Positions 26,084 to 35,294 are shown, counted from the stretch's first letter. The stretch: DNA of 64,000 nt from Streptomyces aureoverticillatus (GCF_014649395.1 NZ_BMSY01000009.1:343264-407263); one strand, 5' to 3'. Made by a program: numbers and translations. Notes: generated by a model not told the origin, from the letters alone.

Positions 26084-27955
26084 TCAGGGAGTGGCGACCG
26101 CGGGACGTGGCGCGGTCGCCATTCCGCTTCCTATGAAGAAGCTCGGGTGCGGGGGCTGGTTGTAGGCGGTGTTCTGCCAGGCCAGGGCCGTGCGGTACTG
26201 GGTGTCCTGGAGCAGGGTCGTGATCCTGGTGCCGGTCTGGTGCGGGGTCGAGTAGATCCGCAGGGCGCGGTTGTCGGAGGTGCGCCAGACGACTTCCTCG
26301 CGCCAGTCGCCGAGGATGTCGCCGGACAGCGCGGGGGTGGACTTCGAGCCGTTGTTGGCGGAGACGGAGGCGCCGGTCAGGAGGCGGGTCTCGCCGCCGG
26401 TGCCGTATTTGTCGATCCGGGTGCCGTCGAGCAGTTCCCGGGTGGTGTCGCCGTCCCACCAGCTCACGAAGTTGATGCTGGACGGCTCGCGGCCGACGGA
26501 GCCGCCGGTGGGCGAACGCAGCGTGGTGTCGGCGGCCGACCAGGACTCGGCGCCCGGGGAACCGGCGTGGATGTCGGCGCTGACGCCGCGCCCGTTGTCG
26601 CTGGCCGACGCGGTCTGCCACAGGATCTGGCCGGTGCGGGCGTCGGCCATCCAGGAGCCGGGCTTCGAGCTGTCCTCGGAGACCTTGAAGTACTCCAGGC
26701 CCGCGCGCGAGGGGTTGAGGTCACCGACGTGCCCCGCGTCGCCGTGTCCGAGCCTCGTCGTCCACAGGCCGTTGCCGTTGTCGTCGACGGTCATCGCGCC
26801 GTACACGATCTCGTCCTTGCCGTCCTTGTCGACGTCCGCGATCGACAGGCTGTGGTTGCCCTGCCCGTCGTAGCCCTTGCCCGCGTTGGTCGAGGACTTG
26901 GTGTCGAAGGTCCAGCGGCGGGTGAACTTCCCGTCGCGCCAGTCCCAGGCGGCGATGACGGTCCGCGTGTAGTAGCCGCGCGCCGTGATCAGCGAGGGCC
27001 GGGAGCCGTCCAGGTAGGCGGTCCCGGCGAGGAAGCGGTCCACGCGGTTGCCGTAGGTGTCGCCCCAGTCCGCCACGTTGCCACGGCCCGGCACGTAGTC
27101 GACGGTGCCCATGGCCGCGCCGGTCTGCCCGTTGAACATGGTCAGGAACTCGGGTCCGGAGAGCACATGGCCGCTGGAGTTGCGGTGGTCGGCGGACGCG
27201 TTGCCGATCGTCCTGCCGGTGCCGTCGACGGTGCCGTCCGCGGTCTTCATCGCGACCTCGGCCTTGCCGTCGCCGTCGTAGTCGTACACCTGGAACTGCG
27301 TGTAGTGGGCGCCCGAGCGGATGTTGCGGCCCAGGTCGATCCGCCACAGGCGGGTGCCGTCCATCTTCACGCCGTCGATGACGGTGTTGCCGGTGACGCC
27401 GGACTGCGAGTTGTCCTTGGCGTTCGTCGGCTGCCACTTCAGGACGAAGTCGAGCGCGCCGTCGCCGTCCAGGTCGCCGACGGACGCGTCGTTCGCCTCG
27501 TACGTGTAGCCGGAGCCGCCCGCGGGCGGGGTGATCGGCACGTCCTTGTAGCCGGCGCGGAACTGGATGGCGTGCACCGAGTCGCCCTGCTCGACGCCGC
27601 CGACGACCGCGCGGACGGTGTAGTCGGCCGAGTTGGGCGCGCCGGAGTGGAAGTAGTTCGTCGAGCCGGTGATCGGCGTCGCGTTGACCTTCGTGCCGCC
27701 CCGGTGGACGTTGAAGGCCACGTCGTCCGGGTCGGAGGCGAGCCAGCGCCAGCTGACGAGGTTGCCGCTGCCGTTGTGGACGCTGACGACGCCCCGGTCG
27801 AGCCTCTCGGCCTGCCGTGCGCCGGGCGCGGCGTTCGCCTCCGACGAGGAGCCGGGCAGCGCGACGAGCCCGGCGGTGGCGAGGGCGCCTGCGGCCACGG
27901 CGGCGCACAGCAGGCGCTTCGGCCTGCGTCTGCGGTGGTGAAGCGGGTTCTGCAC
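26084..27955 (-). CDS. Secreted PL11 rhamnogalacturonan lyase
   Basis: 623 residues from GTG 27955, which has GGGAGG 5 nt upstream; an upstream in-frame start (28045) is less likely. After the signal peptide (PKRLLCAAVAAGALATAGLVALPG) comes a PL11 eight-bladed propeller with calcium-binding DxDxDG repeats (GDLDGDGALDFV, DYDGDGKAEVAMKTADG, DVDKDGKDEIVYG). It cleaves the alternating rhamnose-galacturonate backbone of pectin by beta-elimination. It probably complements the PL3 enzyme. A strong terminator isolates it from the upstream pullulanase, so it has its own promoter in the 27956-28016 region. Confidence 0.9.
   Translation of the reverse strand: MQNPLHHRRRRPKRLLCAAVAAGALATAGLVALPGSSSEANAAPGARQAERLDRGVVSVHNGSGNLVSWRWLASDPDDVAFNVHRGGTKVNATPITGSTNYFHSGAPNSADYTVRAVVGGVEQGDSVHAIQFRAGYKDVPITPPAGGSGYTYEANDASVGDLDGDGALDFVLKWQPTNAKDNSQSGVTGNTVIDGVKMDGTRLWRIDLGRNIRSGAHYTQFQVYDYDGDGKAEVAMKTADGTVDGTGRTIGNASADHRNSSGHVLSGPEFLTMFNGQTGAAMGTVDYVPGRGNVADWGDTYGNRVDRFLAGTAYLDGSRPSLITARGYYTRTVIAAWDWRDGKFTRRWTFDTKSSTNAGKGYDGQGNHSLSIADVDKDGKDEIVYGAMTVDDNGNGLWTTRLGHGDAGHVGDLNPSRAGLEYFKVSEDSSKPGSWMADARTGQILWQTASASDNGRGVSADIHAGSPGAESWSAADTTLRSPTGGSVGREPSSINFVSWWDGDTTRELLDGTRIDKYGTGGETRLLTGASVSANNGSKSTPALSGDILGDWREEVVWRTSDNRALRIYSTPHQTGTRITTLLQDTQYRTALAWQNTAYNQPPHPSFFIGSGMATAPRPAVATP
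26092..26121. terminator. Terminator between convergent GH74 and PL11 genes
   Basis: Perfect 11-bp arms TGGCGACCGCG / CGCGGTCGCCA with an 8-nt loop. It overlaps the last codons of the PL11 gene and probably works in both directions. Confidence 0.65.
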
Positions 27956-28016
27956 GGGTGCCTCCCGTTGCGGGTCGGGGTTCACACCGTCAGTTGCCGC
28001 CGACGAGGAGGGAGTT

Positions 28017-28050
28017 GCCGCGTGGCACGTCACAGAACGTGCCACGCGGC
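28017..28050 (-). terminator. Terminator downstream of pullulanase
   Basis: Perfect 14-bp arms GCCGCGTGGCACGT / ACGTGCCACGCGGC with loop CACAGA, between the pullulanase stop and the PL11 start (both minus strand). Confidence 0.85.
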
Positions 28051-28057
28051 GGGGTTT

Positions 28058-28112
28058 GTCAGCCGCGCCGGAACACCGCGGCCGGCGTGGTCAGCCGCGC
28101 CGGAACACCGCG
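28058..28112. repeat. 23-bp direct repeat copying the pullulanase 3' end
   Basis: GTCAGCCGCGCCGGAACACC followed by GCG occurs at 28058-28080 and 28090-28112 (32-bp period). The second copy contains the pullulanase stop codon; the first is a duplicated remnant just downstream of the gene. Confidence 0.9.
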
Positions 28113-30799
28113 ACCGTGCGTGCGGGCACCTGGAACGTTCCGGAACCTCGCGCGTACGAGGCCGACTTGACCACGTCGTCGGCGCCCCGCGCCTGCACGG
28201 GGTGCAGCGCGTACGCCGCGCCTTCGAGCTCCGCGACGCGCTGTGTGCGCTCCCGCGGGGTCGCGTTGAACACGACCACCAGGTCGCCGAGCCGCATCGT
28301 GATCACACCGGGCTCCTCCCCCGGGGTGCCGGACAAGGGGAACGACAGCGCCTTCTGCACCTGGCCGGTCGACGCCAGCGAGAAGGCCGGCTCGGTGGCG
28401 CGGAGCTTCAGCAGATCCCGGTACGCGGCCGAAGCGCCGTCGATCTCCGCGCAGCCGGGCGACAGCGCCGGGTCGGCCAACAAGGGCTTGCCGTAGGGCC
28501 ACTTGTCCTTGTTGTCGGCGGCGGGCGGCAGCCCCCGGCCGAAGCCGTTGCCGTCACGGCAGTCCCAGTGGATCGCGTTGAACCAGTCCCCGCTGTCGTA
28601 GGAGTTGCGGTCGAGGGACTTGGAGCGCAGCAGGTCGCTGCCCGCCTGGTACAGCGCCGGGCCCTGCGAGAGCGTCGCCGTGGCCGACGCCAGGACCTGC
28701 ATCCGGGCCCGGTCGGCGGCCGACGTGCCGCGGGGCAGCTTGAAGGCGAGCGCGTCGTACAGCGCCTCGTTGTCGTGGGCGTCGGCATACGCGAGGGCGT
28801 CGCCGGGAGCGGCGGCGTAGCCCGCGGGGGCGCCGTTGTAGTCGACGTCGGCGCCCGTGACCTTCCGGCCCGCGGAGTCGGTGAAGGCGTACCCGGCCAG
28901 ATTGCCGGTGAGGCCGACCTTGATCAGGTCCTGGTAGCGCAGGAGCCGGGCCTTCTGCTCGGCCGGGGTGCCGTTCGCCTTGGACGCGTTGGGGTCGGTG
29001 TAGAGGCCGCTCGCGAAGCCCTGGACGCCGGGGTCCTCGTCGAACGGGCCGCCGCCGCGCACGGCGTCGCGGGCCCGGTCGGAGAAGGTGGCGATCCCGG
29101 TGCCCGCCATGTTCCGCTGCGTGGCCTGCTCGAACCGCGCGTCGTCGGCGATCTCCCCGAAGTTCCAGCCCTCTCCGTAGAGCACGATCTTCTTGCCGTC
29201 GACGCCGTCCTTCTTCAGCGTCAGCGCGTCCAGGGCCTTGCGGACGGCGAGGATGTTGGCCTTCGGGTGGTGTCCCATGAGGTCGAAGCGGAACCCGTCG
29301 ACCTTGTACTGCTTGGCCCAGGTGACGACGGAGTCGACGACGAGCCTGCCCATCATGGCGTTCTCGGGCGCGGTGTTCGCGCAGCAGGTGGAGGTGGCGA
29401 CGGAGCCGTCCGCGAGCAGCCGCTGGTAGTAGCCGGGCACGATCTTGTCGAGGACGGACTTGTCGGCCTGGCCGCTCGCGACGGTGTGGTTGTAGACGAC
29501 GTCCATCACGGTGCGCAGCCCGGCGCCGTTGAGCCCTTGCACCATCCTGCGGAACTCGACGGTGCGCCGGGTGCCTTCGGGGTCGCTCGCGTACGAGCCC
29601 TCCGGGACGGTGTAGTGCAGCGGGTCGTAGCCCCAGTTGTAGGCGTCCTTGGCCGCCGTCCTGCCGACGCACGCCTGCTGTTCCTCGGAGTCCGGCGCCA
29701 AGGCGGCCAAGTCACAGCTCGGGTCCGCCTGTTCGGACTCGCGCTCAGGGATGGTGCCGATGTCGAACGCGGGCAGCAGGTGGACGTACGACGTACCGGC
29801 CTTCGCGAGCCCGCGCAGATGCCGCATGCCGTCGGACGTCCGGTCCGTGAACGCCAGGTACTTGCCCCGGTGGGCGGCGGTGCGGTCGCCGATCGAGAAG
29901 TCCCGGATGTGCAACTCCTGGATCCGCGCGTCGCGCAGCGGGGTCGCGGGCGGCTTGCGCAGGGTGCGCCAGCCCTCGGGTGCGAGCCTCGGGTCGTCGA
30001 GGTCGACGAGGAGGCTGCGGGCGGAGTCGGTGGTGAGTGCGGTCGCGTACGGGTCGGTGACCTTGTTGGTGACGACCTTCCGGGCGCTCGGCGCCCAGAC
30101 CTTGACGACGTACCGGTACGGCTTGCCGGTCCAGCTCTTCGGTCCGGCGGCCGACCAGACGCCCGAGGCCGCGTCCCGCCGCATCGGCACACTCCGGCCG
30201 CCGATGTCGAGCCGGACGTCCTGGGCGGTGGGCGCCCACACGGCGAGCGAGGGCCTGCCGTGGCTGAGGCCCGGGCCCAGCGGCGTCCTGGTGGCGGCGG
30301 GGGCGTAGAGGTCGTCGAGGACACCCTGCGTCTGTACGCCGGTGGCGGCGCGCAGGTCCCCTCCGGCGGCCCGGTGGACCGCGACGACCTGACCGGTGAG
30401 GGCCGTGCGGACACGGTCCCGGTCGCGCGGGTCGACGCGGAAGGCCGCGTAGGCCCGCAGGTGCGGGAACTTCGCCCGCTGCGCGTCGGTGAGACCGCCG
30501 GGCACCGGGTCGAGACGGATCCGGTGCGCAGCGCCGGTGAGCTCACCGCCCTCGACGGCGATCCCACCGCGCCGCGCGTACACCAACTCCGTGACGGCGG
30601 ACGCGCGTTCACCGCCCGTGTTCCAGGCGACGGTGTCGCGATCGATCCACTGTGCCTCGGCCTTGCCGAGGTCGAGGCCGACGGCCGGGGCGGCGGGAAC
30701 GGTCGGCCCGGGCGCCGCCCCCGCGCCCGTCAGGGGCACGGCGGCGGCGAGCAGGGCCAGGGCCACTGCGACGGCGGTACGTCGTACGGAGCCGGTCAC
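28091..30799 (-). CDS. pulA: Secreted GH13 pullulanase (alpha-1,6-glucosidase)
   Basis: 902 residues with a signal peptide (about 1-28). An N-terminal region (PUD/CBM48-like, WAPTAQDVRLDI) precedes the GH13 barrel with the pullulanase-specific YNWGYDP, region I DVVYNH, region II GFRFDLMGH (nucleophile Asp), region III LYGEGWNFG (acid/base Glu) and region IV YADAHDNEALYDAL. It debranches alpha-1,6 links in starch, glycogen or pullulan outside the cell. GTG 30799 is preceded by AGGAGA. It follows alpha-amylase on the same strand, with 135 bp between them containing an interspersed repeat, so cotranscription is uncertain. Confidence 0.93.
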   Translation of the reverse strand: MTGSVRRTAVAVALALLAAAVPLTGAGAAPGPTVPAAPAVGLDLGKAEAQWIDRDTVAWNTGGERASAVTELVYARRGGIAVEGGELTGAAHRIRLDPVPGGLTDAQRAKFPHLRAYAAFRVDPRDRDRVRTALTGQVVAVHRAAGGDLRAATGVQTQGVLDDLYAPAATRTPLGPGLSHGRPSLAVWAPTAQDVRLDIGGRSVPMRRDAASGVWSAAGPKSWTGKPYRYVVKVWAPSARKVVTNKVTDPYATALTTDSARSLLVDLDDPRLAPEGWRTLRKPPATPLRDARIQELHIRDFSIGDRTAAHRGKYLAFTDRTSDGMRHLRGLAKAGTSYVHLLPAFDIGTIPERESEQADPSCDLAALAPDSEEQQACVGRTAAKDAYNWGYDPLHYTVPEGSYASDPEGTRRTVEFRRMVQGLNGAGLRTVMDVVYNHTVASGQADKSVLDKIVPGYYQRLLADGSVATSTCCANTAPENAMMGRLVVDSVVTWAKQYKVDGFRFDLMGHHPKANILAVRKALDALTLKKDGVDGKKIVLYGEGWNFGEIADDARFEQATQRNMAGTGIATFSDRARDAVRGGGPFDEDPGVQGFASGLYTDPNASKANGTPAEQKARLLRYQDLIKVGLTGNLAGYAFTDSAGRKVTGADVDYNGAPAGYAAAPGDALAYADAHDNEALYDALAFKLPRGTSAADRARMQVLASATATLSQGPALYQAGSDLLRSKSLDRNSYDSGDWFNAIHWDCRDGNGFGRGLPPAADNKDKWPYGKPLLADPALSPGCAEIDGASAAYRDLLKLRATEPAFSLASTGQVQKALSFPLSGTPGEEPGVITMRLGDLVVVFNATPRERTQRVAELEGAAYALHPVQARGADDVVKSASYARGSGTFQVPARTVAVFRRG

Positions 30800-30863
30800 G
30801 GGGTGCGTTCTCCTTCGGCTTGGTCAGCAGAGCTTGGGGTGGTCAGCAGGACGACTGCGGTCC

Positions 30864-30920
30864 GGTGGCGCGCCCTGAAGGGGCGCGGGGAACTGCGCGC
30901 CCAGCCACAACGAGCCCGCA
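30864..30920 (+). repeat. Streptomyces-type interspersed intergenic repeat, copy 1
   Basis: The sequence contains CCCTGAAGGGGCGCGGGGAA followed by CTGCGCGCCCAGCCACAACGA. The 40388-40471 segment matches it in inverse orientation. From memory this resembles a very abundant Streptomyces intergenic element; its function is unknown. It lies between the amylase and pullulanase genes. Confidence 0.7.
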
Positions 30921-30934
30921 GGCGCAAGACGACT

Positions 30935-32362
30935 TCATCCGGCACAACCAGCGGCGCCCCGAGCTCCGGTGTGCAGCGCCAGGGCGGTACCGGGCGCGAC
31001 GGAAGCCGTAAAGCGACCGTCACCGCCAACGGTGACGGTCCGCCCGCTCTGCACGTCGCAGTAGCCACCGGCCGGCAGCGAGGTCTGGAACGTCCGGTCG
31101 AGGGCCGAGCCCTCGTGATTGATGACGACGTAAGCCCTGTCACCCCGGCCGAAGGCAATCGCATCGTTGCCGTTGTCCCACCAGTTCGTCACGGCGGCGC
31201 CGCGCGCGGCGTTCCGCAGCTTCACCATGCCCGCGACCTCGGGCCAGGCGTGCTGACACTTCCAGCCGTCGCTGTAACAGGCGTTCACCTGGCCGCCGTT
31301 CGGGGGCCCGGCGTCCCGGTCGGTGAACTCGTAGCCGGAGTGCACGTCCGGGGAGCCGTAGGGCCAGGCCAGCATGAACACGTGGGCGAGGGTGTGGCTC
31401 GCGCCGTCCTTGTACGTGAGGGTGTCGCCGCCGCGCTCGGTGTCGTGGTTGGCGACGAACACGGCCGACCTGCCGGACTGCAGGTAGCCCCAGCCCTCGC
31501 CGTAGTTCTTGAGGTACGCGAGCTTCTCGCCGGTGAACACGCGCTTGAGGTCGCGGGCGTACCGGAACTCCTGGGCGTCTCCGCTGCCGAGGTACTCGTC
31601 CGGTGAGACCGCCTCGCCCGCGCCGAAGATGGCCTCCTGCTTCCAGTAGGCGTTCGGGTCGCTCAGGCGCGACTTGATGTTCTTCAGGTCGTCCGCGGCC
31701 ATGTGCTTGGCGGCGTCCACGCGGAAGCCGTCGACGCCGAGGGAGAGCAGGTCGTTCATGTAGCCGGCGATGCGGCCGCGTACGTGGTCCTCGCCGGTGT
31801 CGAGGTCCGCGAGGCCGACGAGCTCGCACTCCTGGACGTTGAAGCGGTCCCGGTAGTCGGTGATCTGCGCGGTGCAGTTGTCGAAGTCGGGCCGCGAGTA
31901 GATCCCGGGGTAGTCGTACTTCGTGTACGAAGAGCCGCCGGTGCCGGTGCCGTTCCCGGCCGCCATGTGGTTGATCACCGTGTCGACGACGACCTTCACC
32001 CCGGCGGAGTGACAGGTGTCGACCATGTTCTTGAAGGCCGCCCGGTCACCGAGGCGGCCGCCGACCTTGTAGCTGACGGGCTGGTACGAGGTCCACCACT
32101 GCGGGCCCTGGATGTGCTCCTGCGGGGGCGACACCTGGACGTAGCCGTAGCCGTCGGGGCCGAGCCGGTCCGTGCACGCCTTGGCCACCGAGCTGAACTT
32201 CCACTCGAAGAGCACGGCGGTGACGTCCTTGGCGCCGGGCGGGGCGGCGGCGGCCTGCGGCGCGCCGCCGATCAGGCCCCCGCCGACTCCGGCGAGGAGA
32301 GCGAGCGTCGCGGCCTGCGATCGGCGGCCGACGGGGGGCGTGGTGCGCGTGCGACGGGTCAC
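30935..32362 (-). CDS. Secreted GH13 alpha-amylase
   Basis: 475 residues from GTG 32362, chosen because AGGAGG lies 5 nt upstream. The signal peptide ends near APQAAAAP. The catalytic barrel shows region I VVVDTVINHM, region II GFRVDAAKHM (nucleophile Asp), the acid/base Glu in AIFGAGEAVSPDEY and region IV VFVANHDTERG. The start ..TAVLFEWKFSSVAKACTD and the EHIQGPQWWTSYQPVSY segment are typical of Streptomyces amylases. It has no C-terminal starch-binding domain, the protein ending after the C domain. Malto-oligosaccharide products would feed MalEFG-AglA next door. Candidate MalR sites and a 17-bp tandem duplication lie upstream. Confidence 0.93.
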   Translation of the reverse strand: MTRRTRTTPPVGRRSQAATLALLAGVGGGLIGGAPQAAAAPPGAKDVTAVLFEWKFSSVAKACTDRLGPDGYGYVQVSPPQEHIQGPQWWTSYQPVSYKVGGRLGDRAAFKNMVDTCHSAGVKVVVDTVINHMAAGNGTGTGGSSYTKYDYPGIYSRPDFDNCTAQITDYRDRFNVQECELVGLADLDTGEDHVRGRIAGYMNDLLSLGVDGFRVDAAKHMAADDLKNIKSRLSDPNAYWKQEAIFGAGEAVSPDEYLGSGDAQEFRYARDLKRVFTGEKLAYLKNYGEGWGYLQSGRSAVFVANHDTERGGDTLTYKDGASHTLAHVFMLAWPYGSPDVHSGYEFTDRDAGPPNGGQVNACYSDGWKCQHAWPEVAGMVKLRNAARGAAVTNWWDNGNDAIAFGRGDRAYVVINHEGSALDRTFQTSLPAGGYCDVQSGRTVTVGGDGRFTASVAPGTALALHTGARGAAGCAG

Positions 32363-32412
32363 GGGGGCCTCCTGCGCGGGTGAAGTGGGGGGCTCCTTCG
32401 ACGGCAACGTGC

Positions 32413-32446
32413 TGTGTTCATCGAGCCGTTGTGTTCATCGAGCCGT
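32413..32446. repeat. 17-bp tandem duplication in the amylase promoter region
   Basis: TGTGTTCATCGAGCCGT occurs twice without a gap, 51-84 bp upstream of the amylase GTG. It sits between the start codon and the candidate MalR site, where a duplication could change promoter or leader spacing. Confidence 0.9.
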
Positions 32447-32455
32447 TGAAGGATG

Positions 32456-32474
32456 TTGCAGCAAGATTGCGGCA
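32456..32474 (-). promoter_or_regulatory. Candidate MalR operator upstream of alpha-amylase
   Basis: TTGCAGCAAGATTGCGGCA; on the minus strand it contains GCAATCTTGC, one base from the GCAAGCTTGC palindrome at 38756 near malR. Streptomyces amylase promoters carry CTTGC-type repeats bound by MalR/Reg1-like repressors; the assignment here is inferred. Confidence 0.5.
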
Positions 32475-32514
32475 GTGTTTTCGCCCGTGACCGTACGACC
32501 GTCAACCATCACGG

Positions 32515-33579
32515 TCAACCCTTCGGACGCACCTGGGCCGTTGAGCCTCGTACGACCAGTTCCGGCTGGAAGACGAACTCCGTGCGCTGCACGGGGTTCC
32601 CGTTGATCTCTTCCAGGAGGGCGCCGACCGCCGCCGACGCCATCGCCTGCACGGGCTGGCGCACGGTGGTCAACGGCGGGTCCGTGAACGCGATGAGCGG
32701 CGAGTCGTCGAAGCCCACCACGGAGACGTCACCGGGCACGGCGAGGCCCCGCTCCCGGGCGGCGCGGACGGCGCCGAGCGCCATCATGTCGCTGCCGCAC
32801 ACCACGGCGGTGCAGCCGCGGTCGAGCAGCGCGCTCGCCGCCGCGTGCCCGCCCTCGACGGTGAACAGCGTGCGCTGCACGAGCTGTTCGGCCTCCCCCT
32901 CCAGCAGGCCGACGTACTCGTGCAGCGCCGCGGTGAACCCCTCGGCCTTGCGCCGCGAGGGGACGTAGCGCGTCGGACCGATGGCGAGACCGATCCGCTC
33001 GTGCCCCAGGTCCACGAGGTGCCGCACCGCCATCCGCACGGCCGCGCGGTCGTCGGGCGAGACGAAGGACACCGGGATGTGTTCGTTGTAGCCGTTGATG
33101 AGGACGAACGGCACGCCCCGGCCCGCGAGCGCGAGATAGCGCCCGGGGTCGGCCGTGGCGTCGGCGTGCAGCCCGGACAGGAACACGATGCCGCTGACAC
33201 CGCGCTCCTCCAGTTGCTCCACCAGCTCGTCCTCGGTGGCGCCGCCCGGCATCTGCGTACACAGCATCGGCGTGTAGCCGTGCCCGGCGAGCACCTGCTC
33301 CACGACCTGCGCGAACGCCGGGAAGATCGGGTTGGTCAGCTCGGGGATCACCAGGCCGACCAGGCCCGCGCTGCGGCGTCTCAGGCGCAGCGGCCGTTCG
33401 TAGCCGAGCACGTCGAGCGCGGCGAGCACGCGGCGCCGGGTGGCGGCCGCGACGCCCGCCTTGCCGTTCAGGACGCGGCTCGCCGTGGCCTCGCTGACGT
33501 CGGCCTGGGCGGCGATGTCCGCGAGCCGCGGGGCGCCCCGGCCCCCGCCCTCGGAGGCCGGCGGCACCAAGGTCGTCAC
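32515..33579 (-). CDS. LacI-family regulator at the end of the mal operon (MalR paralogue)
   Basis: 354 residues from GTG 33579, which overlaps the aglA stop (GTGA). HTH: RLADIAAQADVSEATASRVLNGKAGVAAATRRRVLAALDVLGYERP; ligand domain ending QPVQAMASAAVGALLEEI. It is very similar throughout to the regulator at 38810-39862 (same length of domains, same GLHADxTAD and VVGFDDSPLIAFTDPPLTTxRQPVQAM blocks), so the two arose by duplication. The HTH differs by Ala for Val in SEATxSRV. Being the last gene of malEFG-aglA, it may give feedback control or sense a different oligosaccharide. Confidence 0.88.
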   Translation of the reverse strand: MTTLVPPASEGGGRGAPRLADIAAQADVSEATASRVLNGKAGVAAATRRRVLAALDVLGYERPLRLRRRSAGLVGLVIPELTNPIFPAFAQVVEQVLAGHGYTPMLCTQMPGGATEDELVEQLEERGVSGIVFLSGLHADATADPGRYLALAGRGVPFVLINGYNEHIPVSFVSPDDRAAVRMAVRHLVDLGHERIGLAIGPTRYVPSRRKAEGFTAALHEYVGLLEGEAEQLVQRTLFTVEGGHAAASALLDRGCTAVVCGSDMMALGAVRAARERGLAVPGDVSVVGFDDSPLIAFTDPPLTTVRQPVQAMASAAVGALLEEINGNPVQRTEFVFQPELVVRGSTAQVRPKG

Positions 33580-35294
33580 ACCGCCCACCAGGCGGTGGTG
33601 TCGGCGGGCAGCTCCACTTCGGTGCCGCGCACGTCGACGGGGCCGCTGGCCAGCAGCAACTGGCCCGGGGCCGGCAGCCGGGCGCCCTCGCCCGTGGTGT
33701 TCGCGGTGCACACGAAGTCCTCGCGGCGGAAGGCCAGTACGCCCTCGGGGGCCTCGACCCACTCCAGCGTGTCGCCCGCGCCCAGCGCCGGCTGGGTGCG
33801 GCGCGTCTGCAAGGCCTTGCGGTAGAGCTCCAGCGTCGAGGTGGGGTCCCCGGTCTGCGCCTCGACGCTCAGCTCGCCCCACTCCGCGGGCTGCGGCAGC
33901 CAGCTCCCGCCGGTGCCGAAGCCGTACGACGGGCCTTCGACGGTCCACGGGATCGGCACCCGGCAGCCGTCGCGGAACCCGTCCTGGCCCTGCGCCCGGT
34001 GGAACGAGGGGTCCTGGCGGACCTCGTCGGGCAGGTCGGTGACGTCGGGCAGGCCGAGTTCCTCGCCCTGGTAGAGGTACGCGGAGCCGGGCAGCGCCAG
34101 CATCAGGAGGGTCGCGGCACGGGCCCGGCGCAGGCCGAGCGCGCGGTCCCCCGCGGTGCGAAGCTGGGTGCCGAGGCCCGGCGGGTTGGCGAACCGCGTG
34201 GCATGCCGGGTCACGTCGTGGTTGGAGAGCACCCAGGTGGCGGGCGCGCCGACGGGACGCATGGCGGCCAGCGAGCCGTCGATGACCTCGCGCAGCTCGG
34301 CGGCGTCCCAATGGGTGCCCAGGTACTGGAAGTTGAAGGCCTGGTGCATCTCGTCGGGACGTACGTAGTGCGCGGTGCGCTCGACGGTGGGCGTCCACGC
34401 CTCGGCGACCAGAACCCGCCCTCCCGTCTCCCGCCCCCGCCCTTCCAAGGAAGGCCCTTCGGGCCCTATTTCATTTTCCGCGTACTCGGCAAGGACGTGC
34501 CGCCAGCTGCGGTAGATCTCGTGCACGCCGTCCTGGTCGAAGAACGGCATGGTGTCGTTGCCGAGCAGCTTCAGCTGGTCGTGGTGGCCGATGTCGGGCA
34601 GCCCCTCGGCCTTGACCAGGCCGTGGGCGACGTCCACGCGGAAGCCGTCGACACCCATGTCGAGCCAGAAGCGCAGGATGGAGCGGAACTCGTCGCGTAC
34701 GGCGGGGTGTTCCCAGTTGAAGTCGGGCTGCTCGGGCGCGAACAGGTGCAGGTACCACTCGCCGGGGGTGCCGTCCGGGTCCGTGGTGCGGGTCCAGGCG
34801 GGGCCGCCGAAGATGGACTCCCAGTCGTTCGGGGGCAGTTCACCGTCGGCGCCCTTGCCGGGCCGGAAGTGGTAGCGGTCCCGCAGCGGCGAGCCGGGGC
34901 CCTCCCTCAGGGCGCGCTGGAACCAGTCGTGCCGGTCGGAGGAGTGGTTGGGCACCAGGTCCACGATGATGCGCAGGCCCAGGGCGTGCGCATCCCGGAT
35001 GACCGCGTCGGCGTCGTGGAGGGTGCCGAACATCGGATCGATGGCGCGGTAGTCGGCGACGTCGTAGCCCGCGTCGGCCTGCGGCGAGGCGTAGAACGGG
35101 CTGAGCCAGACGGCGTCGACGCCGAGGTCCCTGAGGTGCGGCAGGCGGGCCCGGATGCCCTCGAGGTCGCCCATGCCGTCGCCGTTGCCGTCGGCGAAGC
35201 TGCGCGGATAGACCTGGTAGATCACCGCGTCGCGCCACCAGTCCGTGCGCGTGCCGGAGTCGGGGGCGGCAGGGTCAGCGAGATGCTGGGTCAT
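33576..35294 (-). CDS. aglA: Cytosolic GH13 alpha-glucosidase
   Basis: 572 residues, no signal peptide. GH13 regions: I DLVPNHSSDRHDWF, II GFRVDVAHGL (nucleophile Asp), III VLVAEAWTPTVERT (acid/base Glu), IV VLSNHDVTRHATR. The N-terminus WWRDAVIYQVYPRSFADGNGDGMGDL is typical of alpha-glucosidase/oligo-1,6-glucosidase. It should split imported maltodextrins to glucose. An insert of about 17 residues (NEIGPEGPSLEGRGRETGG) precedes region III, encoded by an unusually AT-rich, hairpin-prone stretch at 34430-34485. It lies 61 bp downstream of malG and overlaps the lacI paralogue by 4 bp, in the order known for Streptomyces mal operons. Confidence 0.92.
   Translation of the reverse strand: MTQHLADPAAPDSGTRTDWWRDAVIYQVYPRSFADGNGDGMGDLEGIRARLPHLRDLGVDAVWLSPFYASPQADAGYDVADYRAIDPMFGTLHDADAVIRDAHALGLRIIVDLVPNHSSDRHDWFQRALREGPGSPLRDRYHFRPGKGADGELPPNDWESIFGGPAWTRTTDPDGTPGEWYLHLFAPEQPDFNWEHPAVRDEFRSILRFWLDMGVDGFRVDVAHGLVKAEGLPDIGHHDQLKLLGNDTMPFFDQDGVHEIYRSWRHVLAEYAENEIGPEGPSLEGRGRETGGRVLVAEAWTPTVERTAHYVRPDEMHQAFNFQYLGTHWDAAELREVIDGSLAAMRPVGAPATWVLSNHDVTRHATRFANPPGLGTQLRTAGDRALGLRRARAATLLMLALPGSAYLYQGEELGLPDVTDLPDEVRQDPSFHRAQGQDGFRDGCRVPIPWTVEGPSYGFGTGGSWLPQPAEWGELSVEAQTGDPTSTLELYRKALQTRRTQPALGAGDTLEWVEAPEGVLAFRREDFVCTANTTGEGARLPAPGQLLLASGPVDVRGTEVELPADTTAWWAV

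Noticed and set aside
26147..31606. A plus-strand open frame of about 1,800 codons opposite the PL11 and pullulanase genes.
   Set aside because: High-GC antisense artefact: it has no RBS or recognisable domain and lies opposite two well-supported genes with catalytic motifs.
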